Shown: positions 24,701 through 39,700 of the stretch, in pieces
Layout of the letters: the number at the start of each line of letters is the position of its first letter
How positions within the stretch are numbered: the stretch's first letter is position 1
Assembly (NCBI GenBank): GCA_000226015.1
Contig: JH152806.1
Span: 166,810-230,809 of the forward strand
Source of the DNA: Mnemiopsis leidyi
Lineage: Eukaryota > Ctenophora > Tentaculata > Lobata > Bolinopsidae
Direction of reading: 5' to 3'
DNA: 64,000 nt
Translations under genes and position numbers: made by a program
Notes under the pieces: generated by a model
Database searches by the model: none
What the model was told of the DNA's origin: nothing
What the model saw: only the letters and a program-made list of their open reading frames with translations

Positions 24701-27700
24701 ACAAAGAAAATCGAAAGATACGACTCCGGACATCTTTTCAGGTGCAAGTTTTGTTTTGTCCATCAATCGACAAGTTTTCTTTTTGACATCGAATGAAGCA
24801 GCAACGCAATCGTCATCCATAAGACATTCCTCAGAGCAAGAAAGCGGGCTTTCAACGGAGTTCACCGTCTCCAAAAACCCGCCATTAAAATTTTGTCCAT
24901 ACAAAACACATGGCTGGTCTTTGGTATTTACTTCATCCAATTTGGCAGCATTCTCCTTGACTTCTTTCACTCCCATTCTGTTTTCAAAATTAGCATCTGC
25001 AACGTCAGTTTTGTGTTTTGCTTTACACAAAAAGTCAAATGATACAACACCGGGCGTTTTAACGGGCCCACTTTTCTCATCATTCATCAGTCGACAAGTT
25101 TTCATTTTAAAGTTGTAAGATGCGGCAACACAATCGTCGTGCATTAGGCAGTCCTCAGAACACGACAATGGTGATTCAACATTTTGAACAGTCTCAAGAA
25201 ATCCTTCTGTGTAAGCATGTCCTTGGACAACACATGGCTGTAAATTTTTAGCTTTTTCAAGTCCATGAAGTTTTTTTGTCATATTGCCATCGCTTTCATT
25301 GTCATTTAGTGATATCACTTTCTTAGCAGCTTCTTTCTCGCAGAGAAAATCATACGAAATCATCTTGTTCGTGGCGGCAAACTCAGTTAAAAGAGGGCCT
25401 TCTCTTGATGAGTCTCTTAGGAAGCAGCTTTTTGTATTCGGAGCATAAGTGGCAGCGACACAATCCTTATCTTGAGCACATATTTCAAAGCATTTCTCTA
25501 AAGACGACACGTCATTCTTGGTTTCTAAAAATCCTCCCGTGAAAATTTGGCCATGTAGAGTACAAGACTCAACTCTGCCAGATGATGAGCTGCCCTTCTC
25601 TGGAGTCTTGTCATTTGCTTTATCACCCTCTGATTTATCTTCAAATGGTTCCCCTTCAGTAGACGTTTCTTTCTCGCAAAGGAAATCATACGATACCATA
25701 TTGTTCTTTGTGGCAAACTCAGTTAATTGTGGACCTTCTCTTGTTGAATCTCGAAGGAAACAACTTTTTGCATTTGGAGCATAAGTTGCTGTGGCACAAT
25801 CTTCATTTTGAGAGCATATTCTAAAGCATTCTTCTGAGGATGAAACTTCAGTCTTCGTTTCAATGAAACCTCCGGAGAAAATTTGACCATGTAAAGTACA
25901 AGACTCAACTGTGCCAGATGATGAGCTGCTCTTCTCTGATGTTTTGTCACTTTCTTTCTCGCCAGATGCTTCGTTTGTGTCAGATGCTGTCGTTTCAGTA
26001 GCTTGTTTCTCGCAAAGGAAATCATAAGATACCATATTGTTCTTGGTGGCAAATTCAGTTAGTTGTGGACCTTCTCTTGTTGAATCTCGAAGGAAACAAC
26101 TTTTTGCATTTGGAGCAAAAGTTGCTGTGGCACAATCTTTAGTTTGAGAGCACATTTTAAAGCATAGTTCTGACGATGAAACTTCGGTCTTTGTTTCAAT
26201 GAAACCTCCAGAGAAGATTTGTCCACGTAGAGTGCAAGACTCAACTCTTCCAGATGAACTGGTATTTGCTGGCGATTTAGCACTGGTTTGTTTGTCAGTT
26301 GTTTCTTTGATGTCGGATGCTGCTTGTCCAGAAGCATTTTTCTCGCAAAGGAAATCATAGGATACCATCTTGTTTTTTGTGGCAAACTCAGTTACTTGTG
26401 GACCTTTACGGGACGAATCTCGAAGAAAGCAACTTTTTGCATTAGAAGAAAAAGTAGCCGTCAAACATTCTTTATTTGAAGAACACGATTTAAAGCATTG
26501 TTCTGCAGTTAAAATATTGGTTTTCGTCTCCAAGTAACCGCCTGTGAACACTTGCCCAGTTAGAGAGCAAGCTTGATTTATACTATTTCTTGTAATGGAG
26601 TTTGAAGACGACGATTGAAATTTGTCTTTTGTGGCAGTAGCAGTTTTAGTACTGTCCTTTAAATCTAATGCATTTTTAACACAAGCAAAATCAAAGGAGA
26701 CGATTTTATTCTTCGTGGCAAATGCAGTTTCTGTAGGGCCTACTCGTGAGAAATCTCTTAAAAAGCAACTCTTCGTGTTAGGAGTATACGAAGCAGCTCC
26801 ACACTCTTTGTTAGATGAACATAGTTCAGAACATTTCTCCGACGTCGCCACATTGTTTTTCGTCTCCAAAAAGCCTCCAGTGAATACCTGTCCTTTAAGT
26901 ATACAAGGTTGTCTTGCAGTGGATTGCTGAGAAGTCTTGACTTGATTGGGTGATTCAATTAAATTTTTCTGCTCTTTCGACATTGATTCCTTCTTACACA
27001 AGAAATCGAATGACACGACACCTGATTGTTTTTTGGGCCCGCTTCTGTTCTTATCCATCAAGCGACAAGTCTTCATCTTGATATTATAAGTTGATGAGAC
27101 ACAATTTTCATCCATAAGGCATTCATCAGAGCATGACAAAGGACTGTCAACCGGCGCAACAGTCTCTAAAAATCCACCTGCATAAGACTGACTTTGTAAG
27201 AAACAGGGTTTGTCATTCACGGTTGGATCATTTTCACCGGTTTCAGGAGCTGTTTGCTGATCCATTTTCTTGTCCGATTCTTGGTAGCTTTCGTCTGAGG
27301 TTTTACAAGTAAAATCCAATGAAACCATGCCAGATTGAGTTTTTGGCCCCTCCCTATCTTTGTTCATCAAACGACAAGATTTCATTTTAATATTGTATGA
27401 AGCTGTGACGCAATCTTGATCCATTAAACATTCGTCAGAACAAGAAATCAAACTTTCAACTGATGTGACGGTTTCTAAAAATCCACCAGTAAAAGTTCGA
27501 CCCTGAAGAATGCAGGCTTGTTTGTTCTCCGGGATTTTAGCAGATGCTCTCACATCGCTATTTTGGATGCTTTCGCCTTTCTCTTTATTCTGTGAATTGT
27601 CTGATCTTTCATCACCTGATGAATTGTCTTCTTCACACTTGGAGTCATATGAAACTAGCTTGTTTGTGGTGGCATAGACTGTCTCAATAGGGCCCTCTCT

Positions 27701-30700
27701 CGTAGAATCTCTTAAGAAGCAACTTTTGGTGTTTGGAGCAAATGTTACTGCAACACATTCCTCGCTTAGTTTACACTTTTCAAAGCAAATCTTGGAAGTC
27801 GAAATATCGACTAACTTTTCTATAAATCCACCAGTAAAAACTTTTCCGTTGAGTAAGCAAGATTGTTTGGAAACCGCTCCTTTAGAAGATCTATCATTTA
27901 TAAATTTTTCATTAGGACCATTTTCAGGTGAATTTTTCTCACATAGGAAATCAAATGACAGAGCACCCGGCATTTTTGTTGGCCCTTCTCTTGTTTTGTC
28001 CATAAGACGGCACGTCTTCATTTTTGCATTATATGCCGCTGCAAAACAATTTTCATCCATAGAACACTCTTCTGAACACGACACCGGTTCCTCAACTGAA
28101 GTAATTGTCTCCAAGAAACCTCCTGAAAATATCTGCCCTTGTAAGACACACGGCTCAGCTTTGCTACCAGACTTATCTTCAAACTTTTCTGGGAGCACCT
28201 TGTTGTAATCTTTCTTGGAATCATCAGTTTGTTGGTTTCTGTTCTTACATAAAAAGTCAAATGAAACAACACCAGAAATTATTTTGGGTCCTTCCCTTTC
28301 ATCATTCATCAGTCTACATGTTTTAATTTTGAAATTGTAAGTTGCAGTGACACAGTCTTTGTCCATCATACATTCTTCTGAACAATGCATGGGACTTTCA
28401 ATGTTTTGTATAGTTTCCAAAAATCCACCATTGAATATTTGACCCTGAAGCATGCACGGCTGTTCAGAAGTTCCACCATCCGATATACTCTCTTTCTCTG
28501 TTGACCCATCTATCTTTGTAACCTCTTCTTCGCACAAGAAATCATAAGATATCATATCATTATTGCTGGCAAACTCGGTTACTTCAGGTCCTTCTCGTGA
28601 AGAATCTCGAAGGAAACAACTCTTTGTATTTGGAGCGAATGTGGCTGTGACACAATCAGTATTTTCAGAGCACATGTCAAAGCAGCTCTCTGAGGACAAA
28701 ACGTCAGTCTTTTTTCGATAAATCCTCCAGTAAAAACTTGTCCCTGTAGAGCACATTGCTGCATTTGATTATTGGGCACATCCTTGCGATCAGCTATGTC
28801 ATTTGAATCTTGAACAGTTTTTCCATCATTTTTCTTTAATTTTTCTCCATTCTGATCATATCCCAGGCTGCACAAAAAGTCATATGATACCAACTTGTTT
28901 TTAGTAGCAAAATCGGTGACCTGAGGACCCTTTCTAGTATTGTCTCTCAAAAAGCAGCTATTTGAATCAGGAGCATATGTTGCAGTAGCACATTCGTTCG
29001 TTGAAGAGCAAATATCCACGCATTTCTCTGGTGACGTGACACCTTTTTTCGTTTCCAAAAATCCCCCAGTAAAAGTCTGCCCAGGGTGAATGCAAGACCG
29101 TCTTTCGCCTGCAAATATATTTTTGTTTTCAATCTTGCTAGTAATCTTGTCTTCGATCTTTTTGATATCATTTATACTGCCCTTTTCACTCATTTTGGTT
29201 TCACATGAGAAATCATAGGAAATCATATTGTTCTTGGAGGCAAACTCAGTTTCTTGAGGGCCTTCTCTTGTCGAATCTCTAAGGAAGCAGCTCTTTGTAT
29301 TAGGAGCATACGTGGCTGTAATGCAGTCCATATTTTTAGAGCAAAGTTGAAAGCATTTCTCTGAAGATGCAACGTCGTTTTTCCTCTCAAGAAAGCCTCC
29401 AGAAAACACTTTATTTGCCATCAAACAATTGGCAGACTCTTTTGTTGCTGGTTTATCAGCATGCAATTCTTGTGGGGTTGGTTTTACTTTTTGTCCACAC
29501 GTTAAATCGTAAGATACAACTCCGTTTTTGGCAGCAAACTCTGTCTTTGTGGGGCCCTCTCTTGAGGAATCTCTCAGAAAACAGCCTTTGTTGTTGGGAG
29601 AATAAGTTAGTGCGACACATCCTTCTAGATTAGAGCAAAGTTCAAAGCATTTTGTCATAGATGTTATATCAGCCTTTTTCTCCATAAATCCGCCAGTAAA
29701 AACATGACCTGTAAGTAAACATGACTGACTGATTTTCCCATCAGTCCTAGGAAGACTTTCCCCTTTTGATCTAGCATTTGCTTTATCATTAGGCATTTCT
29801 TTCTGGTCAGAATCTGTTTTTGCACACAAATAATCGAACGAGACAACTTCATTTTTTGCTGCAAAGGCTGTTTCTTTAGGATCATCCCGCGAGGAGTCTC
29901 TCAGATAGCAACTATTTGAGTGTGGAGCATATGTTGCTGCAACACAGTCTTTGTTTAAAGAGCATTTTTCCAAGCACTGCTTAGAAGAAACCACGTCCGT
30001 CTTTGACTCCAAGAAACCACCAGTAAATACTTGACCTTTAAGTGTGCAAGGTTGCTTTGACATTGATTCTGTAGATGTCTTCTTAATGTCATTTGTGTCG
30101 TTGATGTTAGGTGCTGGCTTGGGAGCAGCTTTTCTCTTACACAAGAAATCAAATGAAACTACGCCTGATTGTTTTTTGGGCCCACTCCTATTTTTGTCCA
30201 TCAAGCGACACGTCTTCATCTTGGTGTTATAAGTTGCTGAAACACAATTCTCGTCCATGAGGCACTCATCAGAGCATGACAAAGGATTATCGACAGAATT
30301 AACTGTTTCGAGGAATCCGCCAGTAAAATATTGTGCCTGTAAGGCACATGGATTGTCATTTTTGGCATGCTTCTGTACATCCTCGGGCTTATCGATGATG
30401 TTTTCTTTGTCTGAGATTTTTGCATTTGTTTTGTCTTTAGTTTGACACAAGTAGTCAAAGGATACTGCACCAGGCATTTTATTAGGCCCTTTTCTGTTTT
30501 TATTCATCAAGCGACACGACTTCATTTTGATGTTGTAAGTAGCGGTTACACAATTTTCATCCATCAAGCATTCATCAGAGCAAGATAATGGACTCCCTAC
30601 TGATGGAACTACTTCCAAAAATCCCCCCGTAAAGGATTGTCCTTGAAGCACACAAGATTCGTCTTTTTGGGAACTTTCATTTGATACCTTTGAATCAATC

Positions 30701-33700
30701 TCCTTTTTATCTTCCTTAATATCCGTTTTGTCTGTTTCACATAGGAAATCATATGAGACAACATTATTTGCAGTTGCATATTCCGTATTTTTGGGGCCTG
30801 TTCTAGAAGGATTCCGTAAGGAGCAGCTCTTAGTTTTGGGAACATATGTGGCAGTGACACATTCTTTATCAACAGAACACTTCTCAAAACAAGTTTTAGC
30901 TGATGAAACACCAATTAAAGTTTTCAAAAATCCTCCATTAAAAACTTGGCCATTCAGTAAACATGACTTTTTTGCTTGTTGCTGTTGTTTAGGAGATGGT
31001 TCTACTTTTTGAGCCTCGCTCTTCTTAGGATCTTTCGGCCTTTCTTTGCACAGAAAATCAAATGAAATCACGCCGGGCATCTTTTTAGGTCCGATTCTAT
31101 TTCGATCCATCAACCTACAGCTTTTAAATGTCCAGCTATATGATGCAGCAGCACAGTTTTCATCCATGGAGCACTCTTCAGAACAGGATAACGGATTTTC
31201 AACGGACTTAATGGTTTCCAAAAAGCCACCAGTAAAGGATTGTCCCTGTAAAACGCATGGCTCATTATCAGCGACATATTCCACAATTCTATCAGAAACG
31301 TTCTCAGCATATTGCGTCTTTTCAGACTGATCTGCTTTGAATAACTTTTCGTGCTCTTTTGGAGATTTTGTGAAACTGGACTCTTCTAAGCATGAAAAGT
31401 CAAATGAGACGACCCCAGCCATCTTTTGAGGTCCTCTTCTAGTCTTATCCATTAATCTGCACGTCTTCATTTTGAAATTATATGAGGCAGTGGCACAGTT
31501 TTCGTCCATGGAGCATTCTTCAGAACAATCAAGCGGGTTACTTACAGAATTAACGGTTTCCAAATATCCACCTGAGAAAAACTGTCCTTGCAAAACACAT
31601 GGTTGTTCATCATCTGGTTTCGCATTGTTTTTAAATTGATCGCCAGAGTTCTCATTATTAATCTTATCAGGAGTCTTAGACTTTTTCGAACACAAAAAGT
31701 TGAAGGAAACGACTCCGGGCATCTTTTTTGGACCATCTCTAGTTTTATCCATCAATCGACATGTTTTAAGCTTTGCATTATAGGTTGCGGAGGCACAGTC
31801 TTCATTCATGGCACATTCCTCCGAACAAAATAAGGGCACCTCCACAGAAGCTATAGTTTCTAAAAACCCACCGTTGTAGAGTTGCCCCATAAGTACACAT
31901 GGTTGGTCATTTTTAGCAGATTTCTGGGAGTCCTGATTTGTTGGACGAACTAGCGGCTTCTCAAAGTTGTGAGTTTCTTTGGACTTTTCCATCTCTTGTT
32001 TAGGGTTATTAGGTCCTTTCTTGCACAAGAAGTCAAATGATACGACACCGGATATCTTTTTTGGGCCTTCCCTGCTGTCATCCATGAGCCGGCACGTTTT
32101 TTTGTTAAAATTATATGAGGCAGCAGCACAATCGTCATCCATGGAACATTCCTCAGAACAAGAAAGTGCATCATTTACAGATTGAACAGTCTCTAAAAAT
32201 CCACCAGTGAAAAACTTACCCTGTAAAACACACGGTTCGTCATTATTCATGGATGGGAGATTTTTCGACTGTTCCCGCCTTGGCTTTTCAGGATTGGCTT
32301 TAATATTTTTGTCATCGCCAATATTTTTCAGACAAGCCTTGTCATAGGATATAAAACCAGGTTTCTCTAGAGGTCCAACTCTATTACTGTCTCTCAAGTA
32401 GCATTTCTTTGTTTTGAAACAATAGGATGCGACAACACACTTCTCCACAGTGAAACATTCTTCCGAACATAAGGTTGCAGTTTCAAAAGAATCGATGACC
32501 TCAATCAACCCATTTTGGAATACCTGGGCCTTTAAAATGCAAGATTTCTTGTCGTCGGGGAATTTTCTGTCGACGATTTTTGGCTTGTTATTGTTCGAAA
32601 CTTCTTTTTCGCCATCACACAAGAAATCATAAGAGACAACTTTATTGGTTGTGGCATATACTGTTTCAGTAGGGTCTTCCCTGGAAGAGTCTCTCAGGAA
32701 GCATTTCTGAGCGTTTGGAACATAGGTAGCAGCAACACAATCTTTAAGAGATGAGCAATATTCGAAACACTGTTTCGGATTTGAGAGCCCGGTCTTAGTT
32801 TCCAAAAAACCACCCGTGAATACTTGGCCTTTCAGGAAACAAGGCTGTTTAGGCAGCTGCTCAACGGATTTTGTATTTTCATTGGAAGCTGATTCCGGTT
32901 TGTCATGGTCTGTTTTCTTGCATAGAAAGTCATAGGAAACTAAATTGTTTTTAGCGGCAAAGTCAGTTTTTGAAGGATCTTCCCTGGACGAATCTCTGAG
33001 GAAACATTTCTTGGTATTAGGAGCATATGTGGCAGCGACACAGTCCTCCACAGAAGAACAAAAATCAAAACAATTCTTTGAAGATCCAACGTCCGTTTTG
33101 GTTTCCAAAAAGCCTCCAGTAAAAATTTGACCTTTAAGCCAACAAGAACGCTTAGAATTCGCTTCATTCTTTGCAATATCTGATGCTTTGGTGGTATCTT
33201 CAGATGTCTTGCCAATGTCATCCTTAGGCAGTTTCGTGGCTTCTTGGTTTGTTTTTGCATCACACAGAAAATCGTGGGACAACAGTTTATTCGTTGTAGC
33301 AAATACAGTCGTTGTAGGACCCTTCCTAGAAGAATCCCTTAAGAAACATTTTTGTACATTTGGAGCATAAGTGGCAGTTACACATCCCTGAAGAGTAGAA
33401 CAATATTGGAAGCAATCTTTTGATGATACAACGCCGATCTTAGACTCTAAAAATCCGCCTGTAAAAACTTGACCTTCTAATGAGCAAGACTGCTTAGATC
33501 TTTTCTGCATGACATTTGGAGGAGCATTGTCATTCTTTGCAATTTCGTCATCAGATTTGAATTCAACGTCCGCTGAGTTTTGAGCACACAGAAAGTCGTA
33601 AGATACGACTTTGTTCTTTACAGCATACTCAGTCATCTTGGGACCCTCTCTTGAGGAATCCCTTAAAAAGCATTTCTTTGTCACTGGAGCGTATGTTGCT

Positions 33701-36700
33701 GCAACACATAATTTCACAGACGAACAAGCATTGAAACATTCCTCTGGAGAGTTTATGTCACTTCTTGTCTCCAAATATCCGCCTGTGAAAACTTTAGCAG
33801 ACAGCAGACATGGTTGCTCAGACATGGGCCTGTTTGGTTTGTTGTTTTTGTCACAATCAAGTTCATAAGATACAACTTTACGGGTTTCTGTACTTTTTAG
33901 GGGAAACAGCGGACCGTGGTTTTTTCCTCTCAAGAAGCACTTGATAGAAGTTGGTCCCGAGATGTATGTCACCGCTTTGCACTTGTCGCTCTTGGAGCAT
34001 ATTTCTATGCAATCTTCTGATGTTTCGATAGAGTGAGTAGACCTCAGAATGGGGCCGCGATAAACCATATCTAGATGCTCGACCAATTTAACAACTGGAG
34101 GAGCTTCTTGACCATTTTTCCCCTCGGGCGTGCAGTCAAGTGTGAAATCGTACGATACAACTCCGAGAGTTTCCTTTGACATCGGCCCGTTATGACTTTC
34201 ACTTTTTAGATAGCACGTCATGGACGAAAGTTGGTATGTTATTCCAAAACAGTCGTGACTGCTTAGGCATGCAGTCCCACATTCATGTTCTGTAACAAGA
34301 TCAATCCTTTCGACCACCTGTCCCGCAATTCGTTTGTTCTTATATCGACAAGCTTGTGTTATGCCATGAATCTTTCTTTCTTCTGGTATTTGCTTCAAGA
34401 AACTGTGATAGGCTTTACGATCGCACCGATAATCGAGAGATATCGCACCACTTTCAATGGCAAATTTATTGAACAGCGGTCCAGTGTGCTTCTTGCTCTT
34501 TAGGTGACATCGCTCTTGCTCCTGAAGGAAAGTAACCGCAGAACATTGAGGCTTTTTCAGACATAAATCGGTGCACTGTTTGACGGACTGAGAGTCCGCA
34601 GAGAAGAAAGTACCACCAGCAAACACCACATTGTGGTATCTACAAGGAGCTTTCCCGTCTCTGGCATCATTTTCGAGTTCAGCCTCTTTTGCTGATCTTC
34701 TTGCACTTTTGGATCGGACACCGACACACTTATTTTCGAAGTCGTATGTGATAACCTGGTTATCCGAAGCCCAATCTGATCTGGTCAGTGGCTTGTGCTG
34801 TTTTCCTTTCAAAATACATTTGTTGTTGGAGCCAACGTAGGTTGCAATGACACAGTCCTCTGTATCAGCACAAAGATTAGCGCAACCCTCTGCAGTATCT
34901 TCAGTTTTGGAATTTATTGTTCCGTCAGGATAGATAGCAGCTTTGTAAACACAAAGTGGTTCTTTATTATTCGCAACATGTTTTATCATAACTGGATTTT
35001 TAATTGACTTTAGTGTCTTCACGATGTTCCAAGGACGCCAGTCGTTAGCTAGGCTTGACTTCTTTTTCCAGGAGCTTCTTGATTTCCTTTCCACGGGGGC
35101 TGGATTAACTTGGCTCCTTTTGTCGACAGAAATGGAGCAGGTGAAATCAAAAGATTTTACTTTGTTGGTTTCAGACCACGTGGTTTTCTTTGCCACAGGT
35201 TCAAATTCAGCTTTAAGATAACAGCGCTCGGTAGTTGGTACGTATGAGCCGACTTTGCAAGTTTCTGATTTCCCACATTCTGCCATGCAGCTCCAAAACG
35301 TGGCCGTGCTCATGGAATTTATATTTTTACCAGCAATTATTGAATCTTCCAGGATGCAAGCTTTCTTTTGCTTAATGGCTGATTTGGACTTCTTCTTTTC
35401 CCAAAAACTTTTCGATTTCTTTTTAGACTTTTCCACGGAGAGCTGGAGCTACTTGACTCCTTTCATCGAACAGAAATGGAGCATGTGAAATCAAAAGGAT
35501 TTTACGTTTGTTGGTTTCAGACCACGCAGTTTTTTTTGCCACAGGTTCAAATTCAGCTTTAAGATAACAGCGCTCGGTAGTTGGTACGTATGAGCCGACT
35601 TTGCAAGTTTCTGATTTCCCACATTCTGCCATGCAGCTCCAAAACGTGGCTGTGCTCATGGAATTTATGTTTTTACCTGCAATCATTGAATCTTCCAGGA
35701 TGCAAGCTTTCTTTTGTTTAATGGCTGATTTGGACTTCTTCTTTTCCCAAAAACTTTTTCGATTTCTTTTTAGACTTTTCCACGGGAGTTGGAGCTACTT
35801 GACTCCGTTCATCGACAGAAATCGAGCAAGTGAAATCAAAAGATTTTACTTTGTTGGTTTCAGACCACGTGGTTTTCTTTGCTACAGGTTCAAATTCAGC
35901 TTTAAGATAACAACGCTCGGTAGTTGGTACGTATGAGCCGACTTTACAACTTTTTGACTTTCTACATGCATCCATGCAGCTCCAAAACGTGGCCGTGCTC
36001 ATGGAATTTATATTTTTACCTACAATCATTAAATATTCCAGGATGCAAGCTTTCTTTTGCTTAATGGCTGATTCGGATTTCTCCTTTTCCCAGGAACTTT
36101 TTGATTTCTTTTTAGACTTTTCCACGGGAGCTGGAGCTACTTGACTCCTTTCATCGACAGAAATGGAGCATGTGAAATCAAAAGATTTTACTTTGTTAGT
36201 TTCTGACCACGCGGTTTTCTTTGCCACTGGATCAAATTCAGCTTTGAGATAACAAAGTTTACTCTTGGGTACATATGAGCCAACTTTGCAAGTTTCGGAT
36301 TTCCAACAGGCGGCCATACAGCTCCAAAACGTAGACGTGCTCATGGAGTTGATATTTTTTCCTAGAATCATTGAATTTTGTAGAATGCAAGCCTTCTTTA
36401 GCTTTTGCTTGGTTTCCCCCATCTCCCTGACTGAAATATAGGTGGATTACGATCGGCCTAATTGGTGAAAGTGTGTTGGCCACATTGTGATCTAAAAAAT
36501 GTACCAGAGGGGTAATAGCAGTACAGATAAAAACATCAGCGCTTCAATAAGTTATTAAATTGCGTAGGACATCTAAAATTAAAATTTATTATTTGCAATC
36601 AATAAAAAAGCTGTTACTTACTAATCCGTTTGAATTTGATAAAAACAATTCAAATTCAGGTATAGACTTTACAAATTTTGTCAGATACAACTGTTTTATA

Positions 36701-39700
36701 TTTAATTGCTTCATTGACAAAATTATTATAAATATCAAGTGTACCTGAACTTTCTAGGACACCGTCTTCAAAGGATCCAAGAGCATCTTTTGTGTAGACA
36801 CAAGTGACTGATATTCTGGAATCGGATTTCGTAGTGTCCACTTTAACGGCATGTACAAAACCGTGCTCACAGTCAACGCTGTTCATTGCTTCTATTACTT
36901 TGGTTTCTAGAGAATCGTATCCTGAAATCAAGGTATCAGCTCTCAAAAACCATTAAAGATGAGAGAATAAAGAAGTCCAAATTCGAATTGAAACTGAGCT
37001 TCATTTATGTGAGACCGAAAACAGTTAGACATTTAAAAAGTCAATCAGGAGTGAATTGTTTTGAACTGCTAAAAATCTACTTGATCTCCACATTTCCAAA
37101 ATTGAATAACACTAATCTCACCTCCGATACTACAACACGAGTAGGGACTGGCAATTAATCCGTCCGGGGTGAAACTGATGGATTTGAAAGCGTAACCCTC
37201 GTCACATGTGACTGACTCTGTGGTTGCGAAAGAATGGTGGAAATAACACCGCTCAGCAGCAGCAGGTCCACACGTACCCTCCGGAATTCTTCCCAACGAC
37301 AATTTAGAGACCAGTGCTGTTTTATACCTGCATGATCAGTGGTTAAGGGCCGAAGTGGAATGTTCGAGGCAGGCAAATTCTGTAATTCTGTTTTGACTTA
37401 TTGAATTTGACGACTGCACTGTTTCAAATTACAGTACTTACATCTACAGCAGGGTGTTAGATTCATTGGTGCGATTAGAAAATTACATGTATTTTACATT
37501 AAAATGAGCACTTTTCAATCGGTCATAACTTGACTGAGTAGGCCGAATTTTCGTGCAACAATAGCACTTCACCAATAATCATGACACTCTTCTGCAGTAC
37601 CTCCAAAAGCCATGGGAGTAGCTGTTTTGTTGACCATTCAGTTTTGCAAAATGCAAATTATTTGTCTAGTTAGCTTGTCACTTAGTTAATTGAGTTGTCA
37701 GAATAATCAGATTAGTTATAAAGCAATGAAAGGCATTAGTTTGGTTAACTTAGTTGGAACATATGGTATCAGACTATCGACTGACTAAGGTAGGGTTAAG
37801 AAAATGCCAAAAAAATCCCGCGCAGACTTTATGTCAAAGTTGATAAATCACAATTTTCTTTCTTTGTTATTTTGTCGCCGCGCGCAACGAAACAGTACAA
37901 AATAAAGCGGACAGCATTAGGACACCGCGAAAATTGAATACCGAAAAGCAGGAGACAGGAGTACTCACATTTCACAGTCAATAACAACAGAATCAAAGAG
38001 CTGTACTTCCAAAACCGATGCGGGAACATGGCGTTTTATCTCAAAGTACACTGGGAGCTCGTCTGTGCAGCAAGTCACGTGAATTGCACAATTTTCGTGA
38101 ATACCGTCGGGACAACTGCGAATAAAGCTTGAGTTTGCTGCTAAGAATTAAGTAGGATCGTGGACAGAATCGATTTCTTATAGAAAGGTAAAATAAGTTG
38201 TTATTAAAACAGAGATCGACGTAATTTACTAACCTTGAGAAAATATCAGACATGGAGAATTCCGATGGACATGAAATGACGTCAGTTCCACGCATTACAA
38301 ATTCCAGACATTTCTTTGGTTCACTAGTCTGAACAATTTCTCAATTAAAACTACTTTATGTCAGTTCTAACTTTATGAATCAATGAATAAATTTTTAAAA
38401 TTTAATTCATAACCATAAAGATAAATGATTAGGCGATCGGGTAAGAATTAGATTTAGGGTTAGTTAGGGTTTGGGTTAGGGTCTGTGTTAGAGTTAAGTT
38501 CAAAGGTGGGGTTAGTATCACAGTGAGAATTTTGGTTGAATAAGAGTTGAACAAGTTTCCAGTTACAACCTAAAATATCACCTTGTTAACAGAGAGACAG
38601 CCTAGCTTGAAGAGACCAGATCCAGCCAGTCCAACACTACAGATAGCATCCTCACAAGCTTTATCTAGTGTTGGAGCGCACGGAATGTTGTCTTCAGAGA
38701 CACAACATCTTGCTTCAAGCACGTCGGCGTCTATCATGTGTACTACGTCTAGCTCGAACGTTCTGTGTAAGGAGAGAGGGATGTTAGACTGAAGCTAGAC
38801 GGAACGAATCGGATCACGTGTCGCAGAGCGTAACGCGGCATGTGCCGTCTAGTAAGAACAGGTGACGCGATACGTACCGTGGATGTAGTGAATGTACTGT
38901 CTAGTAAGAACAGGTGACGCGATACGTACCGTGGATGTAGTGAATGTACTGTCTAGTAAGGACAGGTGACAAGATACGTGCCGCGCCACGTGATCCGACA
39001 CGTGCCGTCTGGTAAGGTTCAGGTAAGTTTTAGCAAGTCTCGTGAATTTGTAATAAAAAGTTATCATAAATCATTGATGTCAATCCCCTTGGCCTTGTCT
39101 TGATTTCGTTCAATTGTAGAATGATGCGGAAACTCAGTAGGAACACTACATGTAATAACCCTCAAGTACTGACAAAAATGTTAAACTTACACTGGACACG
39201 TGACAGATCGTCCTCTGATGATATAAGGGCAGTTTTCTGTTGGTATCAGGAACTTGTTGTACGCCGCTGATTCTGAGTAAATGTCATTTGTTATCATGAT
39301 AGAGTTGGTATATTAGTATATTGGCTAAAGTGAGTTCTGGTGATGTTCTGAACAGTGCAGCCCCAGCCAGTGAAAAAACTATCAGTAGCCGATGAAGGAA
39401 TCCTAAACTCTCATAAAATTACCAATACTCGCAATACACAATACAATCTCGTACCAGCATGGTCCTCATGAACTTCAGCAATAGTTGGCTGCTCACTTCC
39501 CAGAACAGATCCCATACCCAAGAATGTGGGAGCAAAGATCGTATCTTTTTCGGTGTAGAGAGAATGTTTATCTACTGTCTCACAACATTCCACCCTGCAA
39601 CGTTGACATTGTACACTTACTTACTACTTAAAGTAAACTAAACTAAATAGCTTGAAGTGACAGGTAATAGCAGGCAGCATGATCCAAAATTTAGTGTTGA

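Noticed and set aside
20367-35936. Many 60-160-codon plus-strand frames opposite the PAN exon
   Set aside because: Antisense shadows of the repeated PAN coding sequence; they repeat with the same period and have no own domains.
36259-36483. ATG near 36422 as the start of an independent PAN gene
   Set aside because: A TTTCAG acceptor lies just upstream and exon 36 splices to it in the same phase, so the Met is more likely internal. Kept as an alternative.
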